Origin: Acidobacteriota bacterium
GTDB lineage: Bacteria > Actinomycetota > Acidimicrobiia > Acidimicrobiales > Acidimicrobilacustridaceae
Length of the DNA: 64,000 nucleotides
Reading direction: 5' to 3'
NCBI GenBank assembly: GCA_018969405.1
Contig: JAGWYK010000001.1
Coordinates: 1 to 64,000, forward strand
The notes under the pieces are model-generated. The model worked only from the letters and a program-made list of their open reading frames with translations. It did no database searches and was not told the DNA's origin. Shown piece after piece: positions 17,241-25,627 of the stretch (position 1 is its first letter; every line of letters begins with the position of its first letter). Both the position numbers and the translations under genes were made by a program.

Positions 17241-18074
17241 ATGGAGTACTCGATGATCATCGTCGACGAGCCCGCCGAGGGCGTGCGTCGCATCACGCTG
17301 AACAATCCGGCCAAGCGCAACCCGCTGGGCGCCACCATGCGGCGCGAGATCATCGCGGCGCTGCGCGCCCATGAGGATGATGCGATGGTGAAGGTCACCA
17401 TCATCCGGGGGGCGGGTCCGTGCTTCTCAGCCGGGTACGACCTCACCGGGGGAGCGGTCGACGACGAGCCGCCCGCCTACCGTTCGGCCGGCGGACTCGG
17501 CAGCTACCCGCGGGAGGTCACCGAGACCTGGATGAGCATCTGGGACCTCGCCAAGCCCGTCATCGCCCAGATCCACAGCTACTGCCTGGCGGGGGCCACG
17601 GAGCTCGCCACGGGCTGCGACCTCGTCTACGTGGCCGACGACGCCCGGATCGGGTACCCGGCGGTGCGGTTCGGCACTCCCGACATGCAGTGGCACGCCT
17701 GGCTGCTCGGCCCGCGTCTCGGGATGGAGCTCATGCTCACCGGGGACTCGATCTCCGGTGAGGAGGCGGCTCGCGCCGGTTTCGCCACCCGGTCCTATCC
17801 GGCCGAGGAGCTCGAGCAGCGGGTGCTCGAGATCGCCCAGCGCATCGCGCTCATCCCCTCCGACATCCTGCAGATCAACAAGCGCACCGTGCATCGCGGC
17901 ATGGCCGTGATGGGGATGCCGACGGCGATCCGTCAGGGGACCGAGCTCTGCGCGCTGGCCATCGAGACCGAGACCTTCGCAGCGTTCATGGCCGAGAAGG
18001 ACAAGGAGGGCGGACTCACCGCGGCGCTCACCAAGCGTGACGCCAAGTTCGGCGACTACCGCACCTCGCACTGA
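17241..18074 (+). CDS. Enoyl-CoA hydratase/isomerase family protein
   Basis: 277 residues, crotonase fold. The first oxyanion-hole segment is CFSAGYDLTGG near residue 65, and the second is SYCLAGATELATGCDLVYVAD near 115-135. The usual GG of the second loop is AGA. The catalytic Glu positions are hard to assign, so the reaction (hydratase, isomerase, hydrolase) is open. AAGGGGGATCC precedes ATG 17241. Downstream is a strong hairpin shared with tRNA-Val. Confidence 0.85.
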   Translation: MEYSMIIVDEPAEGVRRITLNNPAKRNPLGATMRREIIAALRAHEDDAMVKVTIIRGAGPCFSAGYDLTGGAVDDEPPAYRSAGGLGSYPREVTETWMSIWDLAKPVIAQIHSYCLAGATELATGCDLVYVADDARIGYPAVRFGTPDMQWHAWLLGPRLGMELMLTGDSISGEEAARAGFATRSYPAEELEQRVLEIAQRIALIPSDILQINKRTVHRGMAVMGMPTAIRQGTELCALAIETETFAAFMAEKDKEGGLTAALTKRDAKFGDYRTSH

Positions 18075-18160
18075 GGGTCAGGACGACAGAGAGGTTCCGC
18101 ACCGGTCGGACCGATGGTGGACCGATGGTGGACGGTGGCGGGTGAGCCGGAGGTGGTCGC

Positions 18161-18192
18161 GACGAGGACCGGGACGTATCCCGGTCCTCGTC
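18161..18192. terminator. Bidirectional terminator hairpin between crotonase gene and tRNA-Val
   Basis: Perfect 14-bp stem GACGAGGACCGGGA/TCCCGGTCCTCGTC with loop CGTA. It sits 11 bases past the tRNA-Val CCA end on the minus strand and about 90 bases past the crotonase stop. No T-tract follows on either strand, as is common in high-GC actinobacteria. The 18075-18160 stretch holds only a small direct repeat of GACCGATGGTG (18109-18130). Confidence 0.75.
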
Positions 18193-18203
18193 TGCGTCTC
18201 CGG

Positions 18204-18280
18204 TGGTGGGCGATACTGGACTCGAACCAGCGACCCCTGCCGTGTGAAGGCAGTGCTCTAGCCAACTGAGCTAATCGCCC
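18204..18280 (-). tRNA. tRNA-Val (anticodon CAC)
   Basis: On the minus strand the acceptor is GGGCGAT/ATCGCCC. The D arm AGCTCAGTTGGCTAGAGC, the anticodon stem CTGCC/GGCAG with loop TTCACAC (anticodon CAC for GTG codons) and the T arm CTGGTTCGAGTCCAG are complete. Discriminator A is followed by an encoded CCA (18204-18206), unlike the tRNA-Ala at 911. Confidence 0.96.
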
Positions 18281-18290
18281 GGGGCGCCCG

Positions 18291-18296
18291 ACACTA
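18291..18296 (-). promoter_or_regulatory. -10 box of tRNA-Val
   Basis: TAGTGT on the minus strand, ten bases before the tRNA 5' end, is identical to the box of tRNA-Ala. A TTGGGG sequence 18 bases upstream could be the -35 element. Confidence 0.5.
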
Positions 18297-18363
18297 GTCG
18301 GAGGTCCGCGGAGGCCCCAAGTGGCGGGCGGGCGTCGGTGATCCAGCCGTCCCGACATCTCCT

Positions 18364-18369
18364 AAGGTT
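18364..18369 (+). promoter_or_regulatory. -10 box of the lipocalin-like gene
   Basis: TAAGGT followed after about 35 bases by the ribosome site AGGGGGAGA (18405-18413) and ATG 18420. Nothing else is recognised between the tRNA-Val promoter and this gene. Confidence 0.4.
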
Positions 18370-18419
18370 CGAATGTCCATCCGTGTCGGACGACACGATG
18401 TCTCAGGGGGAGACCAGTC

Positions 18420-19541
18420 ATGCCACCGATCCCAGCCGATGAGTACCCGCTGCACCAGGCCCCGTACTCGCTCGCCCACGCCGCCTCGAGCGATCGGAAC
18501 TTCTACGACCGCTGCTATCTCAACGCCCACGACCGCAGCGGCGAGGTCTTCCTCATCACCGGTCTCGGTCAGTATCCGAACCTCGGGGTCACCGATGCCT
18601 TCGCCTGCGTGCGACGGGGCGATCTCCAGCACACCATCCGGATGAGTGACGCCCTCGGTGACGATCGCATGGACCAGCGGGTCGGGCCGTACCGCATCGA
18701 GGTCCTCGACCCGCTCCATGAGCTCCGGCTGGTCTGCGAGGGCGACAGGTGGGGGATCTCCTTCGATCTGCACTGGCGTGGATCCTTCCCGGCCGTCGCC
18801 GAGTCGCCCCATCTGCTGCGCAACGGGGCCAAGGTCCAGCTCGACGCCCAGCGCTTCGCCCAGGTGGGTACATGGGAGGGTGTGCTCCGGGTGCACGACG
18901 AGGAGTTCATCGTGAGCCCCGACACCTGGGTCGGCACCCGCGATCGCTCCTGGGGGATCCGTCCGGTGGGCGAGCCGGAGCCGGAGGGCCGCTTCGCCCA
19001 GGAGCGACCGGCGGACGGCGGGTTCTACTGGGTCTATGTGCCGCTGCGGTTCGAGGAGTTCGCCCTGGTGTTCATCGCCCAGGAGGATGGCGACGGTCAT
19101 CGCACCCTCAACGACGCCCTGCGGGTGTGGCCGGCGGGGGATCCTCGGGGAGTGGAACCGCTCGGGTATCCCACCTACGACATCAACTACATCTCCGGCA
19201 CCCGCATCCCCCACAGCGCCACCATCACCGCCCGCGAGCCGGACGGATCGCCGCTGGTGGTGGAGATCGACTGCCTCGGGCACGTGGCGCTGTCGGCCGG
19301 CTGCGGCTACGGCCCGGATCCGCAGTGGACCCACGGTGTGTGGCGAGGCCGCGACTGGGTCGAAGGTGCCACCTACGACCTCAACGACCCGGCGAACCTC
19401 ATCGCCACGCACTACAGCATCCTCGACCACGTCGGTCGGGCCCGGGTCGGTGACAAGGAGGGCTGGGGGCTCTTCGAGCACTCCACCGCCGGCCGTCACA
19501 CGCCATCGGGGTTCGCGGACTTCACCTCGGTCGCGCCCTAG
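18420..19541 (+). CDS. Conserved hypothetical protein, AttH/CrtC/Svf1-type lipocalin-like fold
   Basis: 373 residues without signal peptide or membrane helix. Beta-rich, with phrases typical of the two-lipocalin AttH/CrtC/Svf1 superfamily: NFYDRCYLNAHDRSGEVFLITGLGQYPN near the start, DTWVGTRDRSWGIRPVGEP in the middle (residues 160-180), and GCGYGPDPQWTHGVWRG late. Actinobacteria carry many such proteins, often near lipid or steroid genes, with unknown ligand. I cannot assign a function. A good ribosome site precedes ATG. Convergent with trpS. Confidence 0.7.
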   Translation: MPPIPADEYPLHQAPYSLAHAASSDRNFYDRCYLNAHDRSGEVFLITGLGQYPNLGVTDAFACVRRGDLQHTIRMSDALGDDRMDQRVGPYRIEVLDPLHELRLVCEGDRWGISFDLHWRGSFPAVAESPHLLRNGAKVQLDAQRFAQVGTWEGVLRVHDEEFIVSPDTWVGTRDRSWGIRPVGEPEPEGRFAQERPADGGFYWVYVPLRFEEFALVFIAQEDGDGHRTLNDALRVWPAGDPRGVEPLGYPTYDINYISGTRIPHSATITAREPDGSPLVVEIDCLGHVALSAGCGYGPDPQWTHGVWRGRDWVEGATYDLNDPANLIATHYSILDHVGRARVGDKEGWGLFEHSTAGRHTPSGFADFTSVAP

Positions 19542-19555
19542 TCCGACGCCGTCGT

Positions 19556-20539
19556 TCAGCCGGCCGGGAGGAGTCCCAGGTTCTGCCGCACCCGGGCCAG
19601 CACCCCGGTGGCGGTGGCGCGCGCCCGCTCTGCGCCCAGGGCCAGGATGGCCGCCGTGCCGGTCGGATCGGCGGTGTAGGTGGCGTATCTGTCCTGGATG
19701 GGCCGGAGGGTCTCGACGACGGCCTCGGCACAGTCGGCCTTGAGGTCGCCGTAGCGCGAGTAGCGGGTGGCGATGACCTCGGGCGCCTCGCCGGTGCAGG
19801 CCGACAGGATCGACAGGAGGTTCGAGACCCCCGGCTTCGCCTCCATGTCGAAGCGCACCTCGGTGTCGGTGTCGGTGACCGCCCGCTTGATCTTCTTGGC
19901 CACCGAGGCGAGATCCTCGAGCACCAGGATGGTCCCCTGCGGGGACTCGTCGGACTTCGACATCTTGCGCGTCGGATGCTGGAGGTCCATCACCCGTGCG
20001 CCCACCTTCGGGATGGAGGGTTCGGGGACCACGAAGGTGTCGCCGTAGCGATGGTTGAACCGGATGGCGAGATCGCGGGCCAGTTCGAGGTGCTGGCGCT
20101 GGTCGTCGCCCACCGGCACCCGATCGGTGTCGTAGAGCAGGATGTCGGCGGCCATCAGGGCCGGATAGGTGAACAGACCCGCCGAGACGAACTCGGCGTC
20201 GGTGCTCTTGTCCTTGAACTGGGTCATCCGTCGGAGCTCACCGAAGGCGGCGGTGCACTCGAGGATCCAGCTGAGCTCGGTGTGCTCCGGCACATGGCTC
20301 TGGACGAACAGTGTGGATCGGTTGGGGTCGATGCCGATGGCCAGCAGCAGCTGGGCCAGCTCCAGGGTGCGCGATCGCAGCTCGGTGGGATCCTGGGGGA
20401 CGGTGAGGGCATGGAGGTCGACCACGCAGAAGATGGTCTCGGCCTCGTCCTGATCGCTGACCCAGTGGCGCAGGGCGCCGAGGAGATTGCCGAGCTGGAC
20501 CGGGCCGGTGGGTTTGATGCCCGAGAACACGCGTGTCAT
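19556..20539 (-). CDS. trpS: Tryptophanyl-tRNA synthetase
   Basis: 327-residue class I synthetase, normal length. SGIKPTGPVQLGNLLGAL holds the HIGH-equivalent (QLGN). MTQFKDKS, GLFTYPALMAADILLYDTDRVPVGDDQRQHLELARDLA and HPTRKMSKSDES (KMSKS near residue 195) are all present. TACCAT lies seven bases before the ATG on the minus strand, close to leaderless spacing. Divergent from scpA. Confidence 0.98.
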   Translation of the reverse strand: MTRVFSGIKPTGPVQLGNLLGALRHWVSDQDEAETIFCVVDLHALTVPQDPTELRSRTLELAQLLLAIGIDPNRSTLFVQSHVPEHTELSWILECTAAFGELRRMTQFKDKSTDAEFVSAGLFTYPALMAADILLYDTDRVPVGDDQRQHLELARDLAIRFNHRYGDTFVVPEPSIPKVGARVMDLQHPTRKMSKSDESPQGTILVLEDLASVAKKIKRAVTDTDTEVRFDMEAKPGVSNLLSILSACTGEAPEVIATRYSRYGDLKADCAEAVVETLRPIQDRYATYTADPTGTAAILALGAERARATATGVLARVRQNLGLLPAG

Positions 20540-20639
20540 GGCGCCGATGGTAGGTGGGGCGGCGGCCCGTTCGTGAACCGTTCCGGACGGGATGGGGGAG
20601 TGCGCACGGACTCCTGCCGACGCGCCTATCGTCTCGGCG

Positions 20640-21419
20640 ATGCCCTATGAGGTCCAGACGCCGGTGTTCGAGGGTCCCTTCGACCTCCTGCTCCACCTGA
20701 TCCTGCGCGAGCAGGTGGATCTCTACGAGGTCTCGCTGAGCCGCATCGTCGATGCGTACCTGCAGGAGATCGAGCGGATGGAGGTCCTCGACCTCGAGAT
20801 CACCACCGAGTTCCTGCTCATCGCCGCCACGCTCGTGGAACTCAAGTGCAAGCGACTGCTCCCCGAGGACACCGATGTCGACATCGATGACGAGTTCGCC
20901 CTCTGGGAGGAGCGCGATCTGCTGATCGCCCGTCTGCTCGACTGCAAGACCTTCAAGGATGCCGCCGGCGTCATCAGCACGCTGTTCGATGCCGCTGCGC
21001 TCTCGGCCCCCCGCACCGCGGGGCTGGAGGAGCGCTTCATGGAACTGGCCCCTGATCTGCTCGAGGGCGTCGATCTCGACGACATCCGCAACGCCTACAT
21101 CCGAGCCACCATCCCCAAGCCGCGCCCCGTCGTCAGCATCGAGCACATCCACAGCATCCGCATCAGCGTCACCGACGCCGTCGAGGAGCTCATCGACGAG
21201 CTCCCGCGCCTCGGTCGGGTGACCTTCCGGCGTCTCACCGGCACCCTCGTCGAACGACTCGAGATCGTGGTGCGGTTCCTCGCGGTGCTCGAACTGTTCA
21301 AGCAGGGGTTCGTCGAGCTCGACCAGCCGGCGGCCTTCGGCGACATCGAGATCATCTGGCTGGGCTCGCCCGCCATGGCGGTCGCCGATCTCTCCGACAT
21401 CGACTCCTACGAAGGGTGA
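20640..21419 (+). CDS. scpA: Segregation and condensation protein A
   Basis: 259-residue kleisin. The N-terminal domain has VQTPVFEGPFDLLLHLI and LYEVSLSRIVDAYL, which contacts the SMC neck. A helical linker follows (EFLLIAATLVELKCKRLLP). The C-terminal winged helix (TFRRLTGTLVERLEIVVRFLAVLELFKQGFVEL) contacts the SMC head. ATG 20640 follows a TATCGT box at 20627; an in-frame GTG at 20592 would add residues without similarity. Followed by scpB after nine bases. Confidence 0.97.
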   Translation: MPYEVQTPVFEGPFDLLLHLILREQVDLYEVSLSRIVDAYLQEIERMEVLDLEITTEFLLIAATLVELKCKRLLPEDTDVDIDDEFALWEERDLLIARLLDCKTFKDAAGVISTLFDAAALSAPRTAGLEERFMELAPDLLEGVDLDDIRNAYIRATIPKPRPVVSIEHIHSIRISVTDAVEELIDELPRLGRVTFRRLTGTLVERLEIVVRFLAVLELFKQGFVELDQPAAFGDIEIIWLGSPAMAVADLSDIDSYEG

Positions 21420-21428
21420 GGATCCCCC

Positions 21429-22073
21429 GTGTCCGCTGAATCACGACGCGCCCTCGAGGCCATCATCATGGTCACCGACTCGCCGCTCGAGGCCCAGATG
21501 CTGGCCCAGCTCACCGAGCAGAGCCTGTCCGAGGTGGAGAGCCAACTGGCCGAGCTCGCCGCCGAGTTCGCCGAGCAGGGACGAGGGTTCCAGTTGGCCC
21601 ATGTGGCCGGGGGCTGGCGGTTCCAGAGCCATCCCGACATGGCCCCATATGTCGAGCGGTTCGTGCTCGAGGGTCAGTCGGCCAAGTTGTCGGCCGCTGC
21701 GCTCGAGACCCTCGCCATCGTGGCCTACAAGCAGCCCCTGAGTCGGGCCCAGATCGCCGCCATCCGCGGAGTGAGCGTGGACAGCGTCGTGCGCACGCTC
21801 GAGCAGCGCGGCTACATCGGTGAGGTCGCCCGCGATCCCGGACCGGGCCAGGCCGTGCTGTTCGGCACCACGCCGTTGTTCCTCGAGCGGCTCGGCATCA
21901 ACTCGCTGGCCGATCTCCCCTCGGTGGCCGAGTTCGTCCCGGGGGCCGATGTGGTCGAGGCGCTCGAGCAGGGTCTCCGGGTGGACGCAGGTGGACCTGT
22001 CGAGACGCCGGCCGCGGTCGATGACTCGCGCCCGGCCCTCACCGAGCTGCTCGACGGCGACGGTCCCGCTTGA
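21429..22073 (+). CDS. scpB: Segregation and condensation protein B
   Basis: 214 residues with two winged helices. RRALEAIIMVTDSPLEAQML opens the first. ALETLAIVAYKQPLSRAQIAAIRGVSVDSVVRTLEQRGYI (about 95-135) is the diagnostic second one. A family-typical LFGTTPLFLERLGI follows. ScpB dimers stabilise ScpA on SMC for chromosome segregation. GTG start. Its TGA overlaps the TTG start of the pseudouridine synthase, so translation is likely coupled. Confidence 0.97.
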   Translation: MSAESRRALEAIIMVTDSPLEAQMLAQLTEQSLSEVESQLAELAAEFAEQGRGFQLAHVAGGWRFQSHPDMAPYVERFVLEGQSAKLSAAALETLAIVAYKQPLSRAQIAAIRGVSVDSVVRTLEQRGYIGEVARDPGPGQAVLFGTTPLFLERLGINSLADLPSVAEFVPGADVVEALEQGLRVDAGGPVETPAAVDDSRPALTELLDGDGPA

Positions 22074-22834
22074 GCGACGCGGCGGCTGCGGAGGGCGAAC
22101 GCCTGCAGAAGGTGCTGGCCCGGATCGGCATCGGCAGTCGACGGGTCTGCGAGGAGATGATCGCGCAGGGGCGCGTCACGGTGAACGGCGAGGTGGCCGA
22201 CCTCGGCCGCCGGGTCGACGTCGAGAGCGATCGGGTCGAGCTGGACGGGGTGCCGATCGGGGTGCGACCGGGACTCGTCCACTATCTGCTGAACAAACCG
22301 GCGGGCGTGGTCACCACTGCCGACGATCCACAGGGTCGACCCACTGTTCTCGGTCTGGTGCCGGCGGAGCCGCGGGTGTTCCCCGTGGGTCGGCTGGACA
22401 TGGACACCGAAGGGCTGCTGCTGCTCACCAACGATGGCGAGCTCACCCATCGGCTCACCCATCCGTCCTTCGGCATCGAGAAGGAGTACGTCGCCCAGAT
22501 CCAGGGTTCGCCCACCCGGGCCGCGCTGCGCCGTCTCCGGGAGGGCATCGAGCTCGAGGATGGTCTGACCGCGCCGGCCGAGGCGGCACTGCTGGCTCCC
22601 GGAGTGCTGCGCCTCACGATCCACGAGGGCCGCAACCGCCAGGTCCGGCGGATGTGCGAGGCGATCGGCCATCCGGTGACCCGGCTGGTGCGTTCCCGCA
22701 TCGGTCCGCTGGTCGACCGTCGGCTCAAGCCCGGACAGTGGCGCCCGCTCACCGGCGACGAGGTGCGTGCGTTGGAACGGGCGGTGGCCGGCGAGCGAGC
22801 AACTCCCGACGGTGGTCGGCGGCCCCGCCCCTAG
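22070..22834 (+). CDS. rRNA pseudouridine synthase, RluB/RsuA family
   Basis: 254 residues. An N-terminal S4 RNA-binding domain (LQKVLARIGIGSRRVCEEMI) is followed by the RsuA-type catalytic domain. The active-site Asp lies in VGRLDMDTEGLLLLTNDGE near residue 105, and NKPAGVVTT and HEGRNRQVRRM are present. It probably modifies 23S rRNA, by analogy with RluB. The TTG start overlaps scpB by four bases. The stop TAG (22832) is also the first half of the aroH -10 box. Confidence 0.93.
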   Translation: MSDAAAAEGERLQKVLARIGIGSRRVCEEMIAQGRVTVNGEVADLGRRVDVESDRVELDGVPIGVRPGLVHYLLNKPAGVVTTADDPQGRPTVLGLVPAEPRVFPVGRLDMDTEGLLLLTNDGELTHRLTHPSFGIEKEYVAQIQGSPTRAALRRLREGIELEDGLTAPAEAALLAPGVLRLTIHEGRNRQVRRMCEAIGHPVTRLVRSRIGPLVDRRLKPGQWRPLTGDEVRALERAVAGERATPDGGRRPRP

Positions 22835-22837
22835 TAT
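22832..22837 (+). promoter_or_regulatory. -10 box of aroH, overlapping the upstream stop codon
   Basis: TAGTAT begins with the TAG stop of the pseudouridine synthase gene and ends eight bases before GTG 22846. The transcript would carry at most about two untranslated bases. Confidence 0.45.
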
Positions 22838-22845
22838 CGGGGACC

Positions 22846-23214
22846 GTGACTCCCTCCGTCCGTGCTCTCCGAGGGGCGACGACCGTCGAGGTCGATTCGA
22901 CCCAGCAGATCCAGGAGCGGACCATCGCGCTGCTGCAGGCGATGGTGGAGCGCAACGGCGTCGAGCACGAGGACATCATCAGCATCCTGTTCACCGCCAC
23001 CGACGACATCCACGCGGTGTTCCCCGCCACGGCAGCCCGGCATGCCGGGTTCGGAGATGTGCCGCTGATCTGCGCCCGCGAGCTCGACATCGAGGGCGCC
23101 ACGCCGATGTGCATCCGCATCATGATGCACATCACGACCACCATCGCACGAGCGGATCTGCGTCATGTGTACCTCGAGGGAGCGGCGGGTCTGCGCGACG
23201 ACCTGCCGGGCTGA
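22846..23214 (+). CDS. aroH: Monofunctional chorismate mutase, AroH class
   Basis: 122 residues, the length of the trimeric Bacillus-type enzyme. VRALRGATTVE supplies the N-terminal Arg, and LFTATDDIHAVFPATAAR, CARELDIEGATPMCIRIMMH (catalytic Glu and Arg) and IRHVYL-like LRHVYLEGA are conserved. It converts chorismate to prephenate and is followed directly by prephenate dehydrogenase. GTG start. Longer in-frame extensions run through the pseudouridine synthase and are not used. Confidence 0.97.
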   Translation: MTPSVRALRGATTVEVDSTQQIQERTIALLQAMVERNGVEHEDIISILFTATDDIHAVFPATAARHAGFGDVPLICARELDIEGATPMCIRIMMHITTTIARADLRHVYLEGAAGLRDDLPG

Positions 23215-23220
23215 GTCCCC

Positions 23221-24327
23221 GTGGCCGCCGACACCGCCGCCGGACAGGTCGAGTCACCGCGGGCCCTCGTGGTCGGGGTGGGTCTCATCGGTGGGTCCAT
23301 CGCGCTGGCGTTGCGTCGGGCGGGCTGGTTCGTGCTGGGGCGTGACCGCTCGGAGACCTCGCTGGCGCAGGCCCTCTCCGCCGGTGTCATCGATGCGGTG
23401 GCACCTGACGGACGGTTGGCTGATGTGGAGCTGACCTTCGTGGCCACACCCGTCGGGGCCATCGCCGGCGAGGTGCGGCGCGCTCTGGTCGACACCGACG
23501 GACTGGTCACCGATGCGGGGAGCGTGAAGTCCGGACTGCTGGCCGAGATGGCCGATCCTCGGTTCATCGGCGGTCATCCGATGGCCGGCAGTGAGCTCGA
23601 GGGCATCTCGGGAGCCCGCTCCGATCTGTTCGAGGGTCGGACCTGGGTCCTCACGCCGGTGGCCACCAGCGACGATGACGCCCTGGCCCGGGTCCGGTCG
23701 GTGGTCTCGTCGTTCGGGGCCGACACCGTGTTCCTCCCGCCCGAGGCCCACGATGCGATGGTGGCGGTGGTCTCCCATGTCCCGCACCTCACCGCAGCGA
23801 GCCTCATGGGTCTCGCGGCGTCGGCCTCCGATGAGCATCGCGGGCTGCTGCGCCTCGCCGCCGGTGGCTTCCGGGACATGACCCGTATCGCCGCCGGCTC
23901 GCCCACCATCTGGCCCGACATCTGCGTGGAGAACGCCGAGGCCATCGTCACCCAGCTCGACGCCCTCATCGCCTCACTGAGCACAGTCCGCACCGTGGTC
24001 CAGCAGGGTGATCGCGATGCCCTGCTGGCCATCCTCGAGCGCGCCCGTGCCGCCCGCACGGCACTGCCGGCCCGATTCACCCGAACCGAGGAACTGGCTG
24101 AGGTCCGGGTGCCGATCGTGGACGAGAAGGGCGCACTCGCCCGCATCACGACGCTCGCCGCGGAGCTCGACGTCAGCATCGTCGACATCGAGATCGCCCA
24201 TTCCCTCGAGGGAGCCGAAGGTGTGCTCATCCTGGTCGTCGAGGCGCACAACGGTGCGCGTCTCACCGCCGGCCTCCAGGCCAGCGGGCATCGTCCCATC
24301 CTGCGGCCGCTCGACGATCGTGGGTGA
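23221..24327 (+). CDS. tyrA: Prephenate dehydrogenase with C-terminal ACT domain
   Basis: 368 residues. Rossmann domain with VVGVGLIGGSIALAL near residue 17. Catalytic region: GSVKSGL, FIGGHPMAGSE and LTPVATSD. The helical dimerisation domain has HDAMVAVVSHVPHLTAASL. The final ~70 residues (VRVPIVDEKGALARITTLAAEL) form an ACT domain, suggesting feedback control by tyrosine or a related amino acid. GTG start six bases after aroH. Confidence 0.95.
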   Translation: MAADTAAGQVESPRALVVGVGLIGGSIALALRRAGWFVLGRDRSETSLAQALSAGVIDAVAPDGRLADVELTFVATPVGAIAGEVRRALVDTDGLVTDAGSVKSGLLAEMADPRFIGGHPMAGSELEGISGARSDLFEGRTWVLTPVATSDDDALARVRSVVSSFGADTVFLPPEAHDAMVAVVSHVPHLTAASLMGLAASASDEHRGLLRLAAGGFRDMTRIAAGSPTIWPDICVENAEAIVTQLDALIASLSTVRTVVQQGDRDALLAILERARAARTALPARFTRTEELAEVRVPIVDEKGALARITTLAAELDVSIVDIEIAHSLEGAEGVLILVVEAHNGARLTAGLQASGHRPILRPLDDRG

Positions 24328-24328
24328 G

Positions 24329-25627
24329 GTGACGGCCGTGCTGCCCGACCCCTATCCCATCCGTCCCTTCACCGGACCGATCCAGGCCACCGTCGTCGTG
24401 CCCGGCTCCAAGAGCATCACCAATCGGGCTCTGCTGTGTGCGGCGCTCGCCTCGGGGGTCACCCGGCTCGATGGGGTGCTCCTCGCTGATGACACCGAGG
24501 CGATGCTCGACTGCGTCGCCGCCCTCGGCGCGTCCGTGCAGATCGATCGCAGTTCCTGCTCGGTCCTGATCGAGGGCACCGGCGGCAGGGTGCTCGACAC
24601 CGGCCGCGCCATCGATGTGCGTCAGTCCGGCACCACGGCGCGGTTCATCAGCGCAGCGCTGCTGCTGGCCGATCACGATCGCCTCATCGACGCCGCCCCC
24701 CAGATGCGGGCTCGGCCGATGGGGCCGACCTTCGCCGCCCTCCGGTCGGTGGGCGCCGGTGTGGTGGAGACCGGTGCGGCCGATCACCTCCCGGCCACCA
24801 TCCGCGGCGCCGTCTCCGCGACGCGTCCGACGGTGGTGCTGGCCGCGGATCTCTCGAGTCAGTTCATCTCCGGACTGCTGCTGGTGGCGCCCTGCCTGGT
24901 CCATGGTCTGCGTATCGAGCTCTCCACCGAGGCGGTCTCGGCGCCGTACCTGGCCATGACCGTGGCCGTGATGCGGGCCTTCGGTGCCGAGGTCGATGAC
25001 CGCGTCCCGGGCGTCTATCTCGTCGCCCCCGGTGGATACCGGGGCCGTGAGTACGCCATCGAACCTGATGCATCGGCGGCCTCGTACTTCTTCGCCGCGG
25101 CGGCGATCCGAGGGGGGACGGTGCGCATCGAGGGTCTCGGCTCCGGCTCCATCCAGGGTGATGTGGGCTTCGTCGATGTCCTCGCCGCCATGGGCGCCGA
25201 GGTCGAGGTGGAGTCCGGTTCGGTGCGTGTCACCGGCCGTGAGCTCCATGGGGTCGATGTCGATCTGTCGGCGATCTCCGACACCGCGCAGACCCTCGCC
25301 GCCGTCGCCGCCCATGCCGATGGGGCCACTCGTGTCCGCGGCATCGGGTTCATCCGGGCCAAGGAGACCGACCGCATCGCCGCGGTGGTCACCGAGCTGC
25401 GCCGCTGCGGTGTGGGGGCGACCGAGCTGGACGACGGCTTCGAGGTGGTCCCGGCTCCGATCCGTCCCGCCACGGTGCACACCTACGACGATCATCGGAT
25501 GGCGATGAGTTCGGCTCTGCTTGGTCTACGTTCGCCCGGGATCGAGATCGCCGATCCCTCCTGTGTCTCGAAGACCTTCCCGGGCTTCTTCGAGGTCCTC
25601 GAATCCCTCCGACCGGAGTCACCATGA
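24329..25627 (+). CDS. aroA: 3-phosphoshikimate 1-carboxyvinyltransferase (EPSP synthase)
   Basis: About 432 residues. The EPSPS signatures are intact: VVPGSKSITNRALL (phosphate-binding), LLADDTEAML, DVRQSGTTARF, EPDASAASYFFAAAAI, LSAISDTAQTLAA and FIRAKETDRIAA. The start is uncertain: GTG codons at 24320, 24329 and 24338 are all in frame. I chose 24329, one base after the tyrA stop. The stop overlaps cmk (ATGA). It produces the chorismate precursor used by AroH and TyrA next door. Confidence 0.96.
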   Translation: MTAVLPDPYPIRPFTGPIQATVVVPGSKSITNRALLCAALASGVTRLDGVLLADDTEAMLDCVAALGASVQIDRSSCSVLIEGTGGRVLDTGRAIDVRQSGTTARFISAALLLADHDRLIDAAPQMRARPMGPTFAALRSVGAGVVETGAADHLPATIRGAVSATRPTVVLAADLSSQFISGLLLVAPCLVHGLRIELSTEAVSAPYLAMTVAVMRAFGAEVDDRVPGVYLVAPGGYRGREYAIEPDASAASYFFAAAAIRGGTVRIEGLGSGSIQGDVGFVDVLAAMGAEVEVESGSVRVTGRELHGVDVDLSAISDTAQTLAAVAAHADGATRVRGIGFIRAKETDRIAAVVTELRRCGVGATELDDGFEVVPAPIRPATVHTYDDHRMAMSSALLGLRSPGIEIADPSCVSKTFPGFFEVLESLRPESP

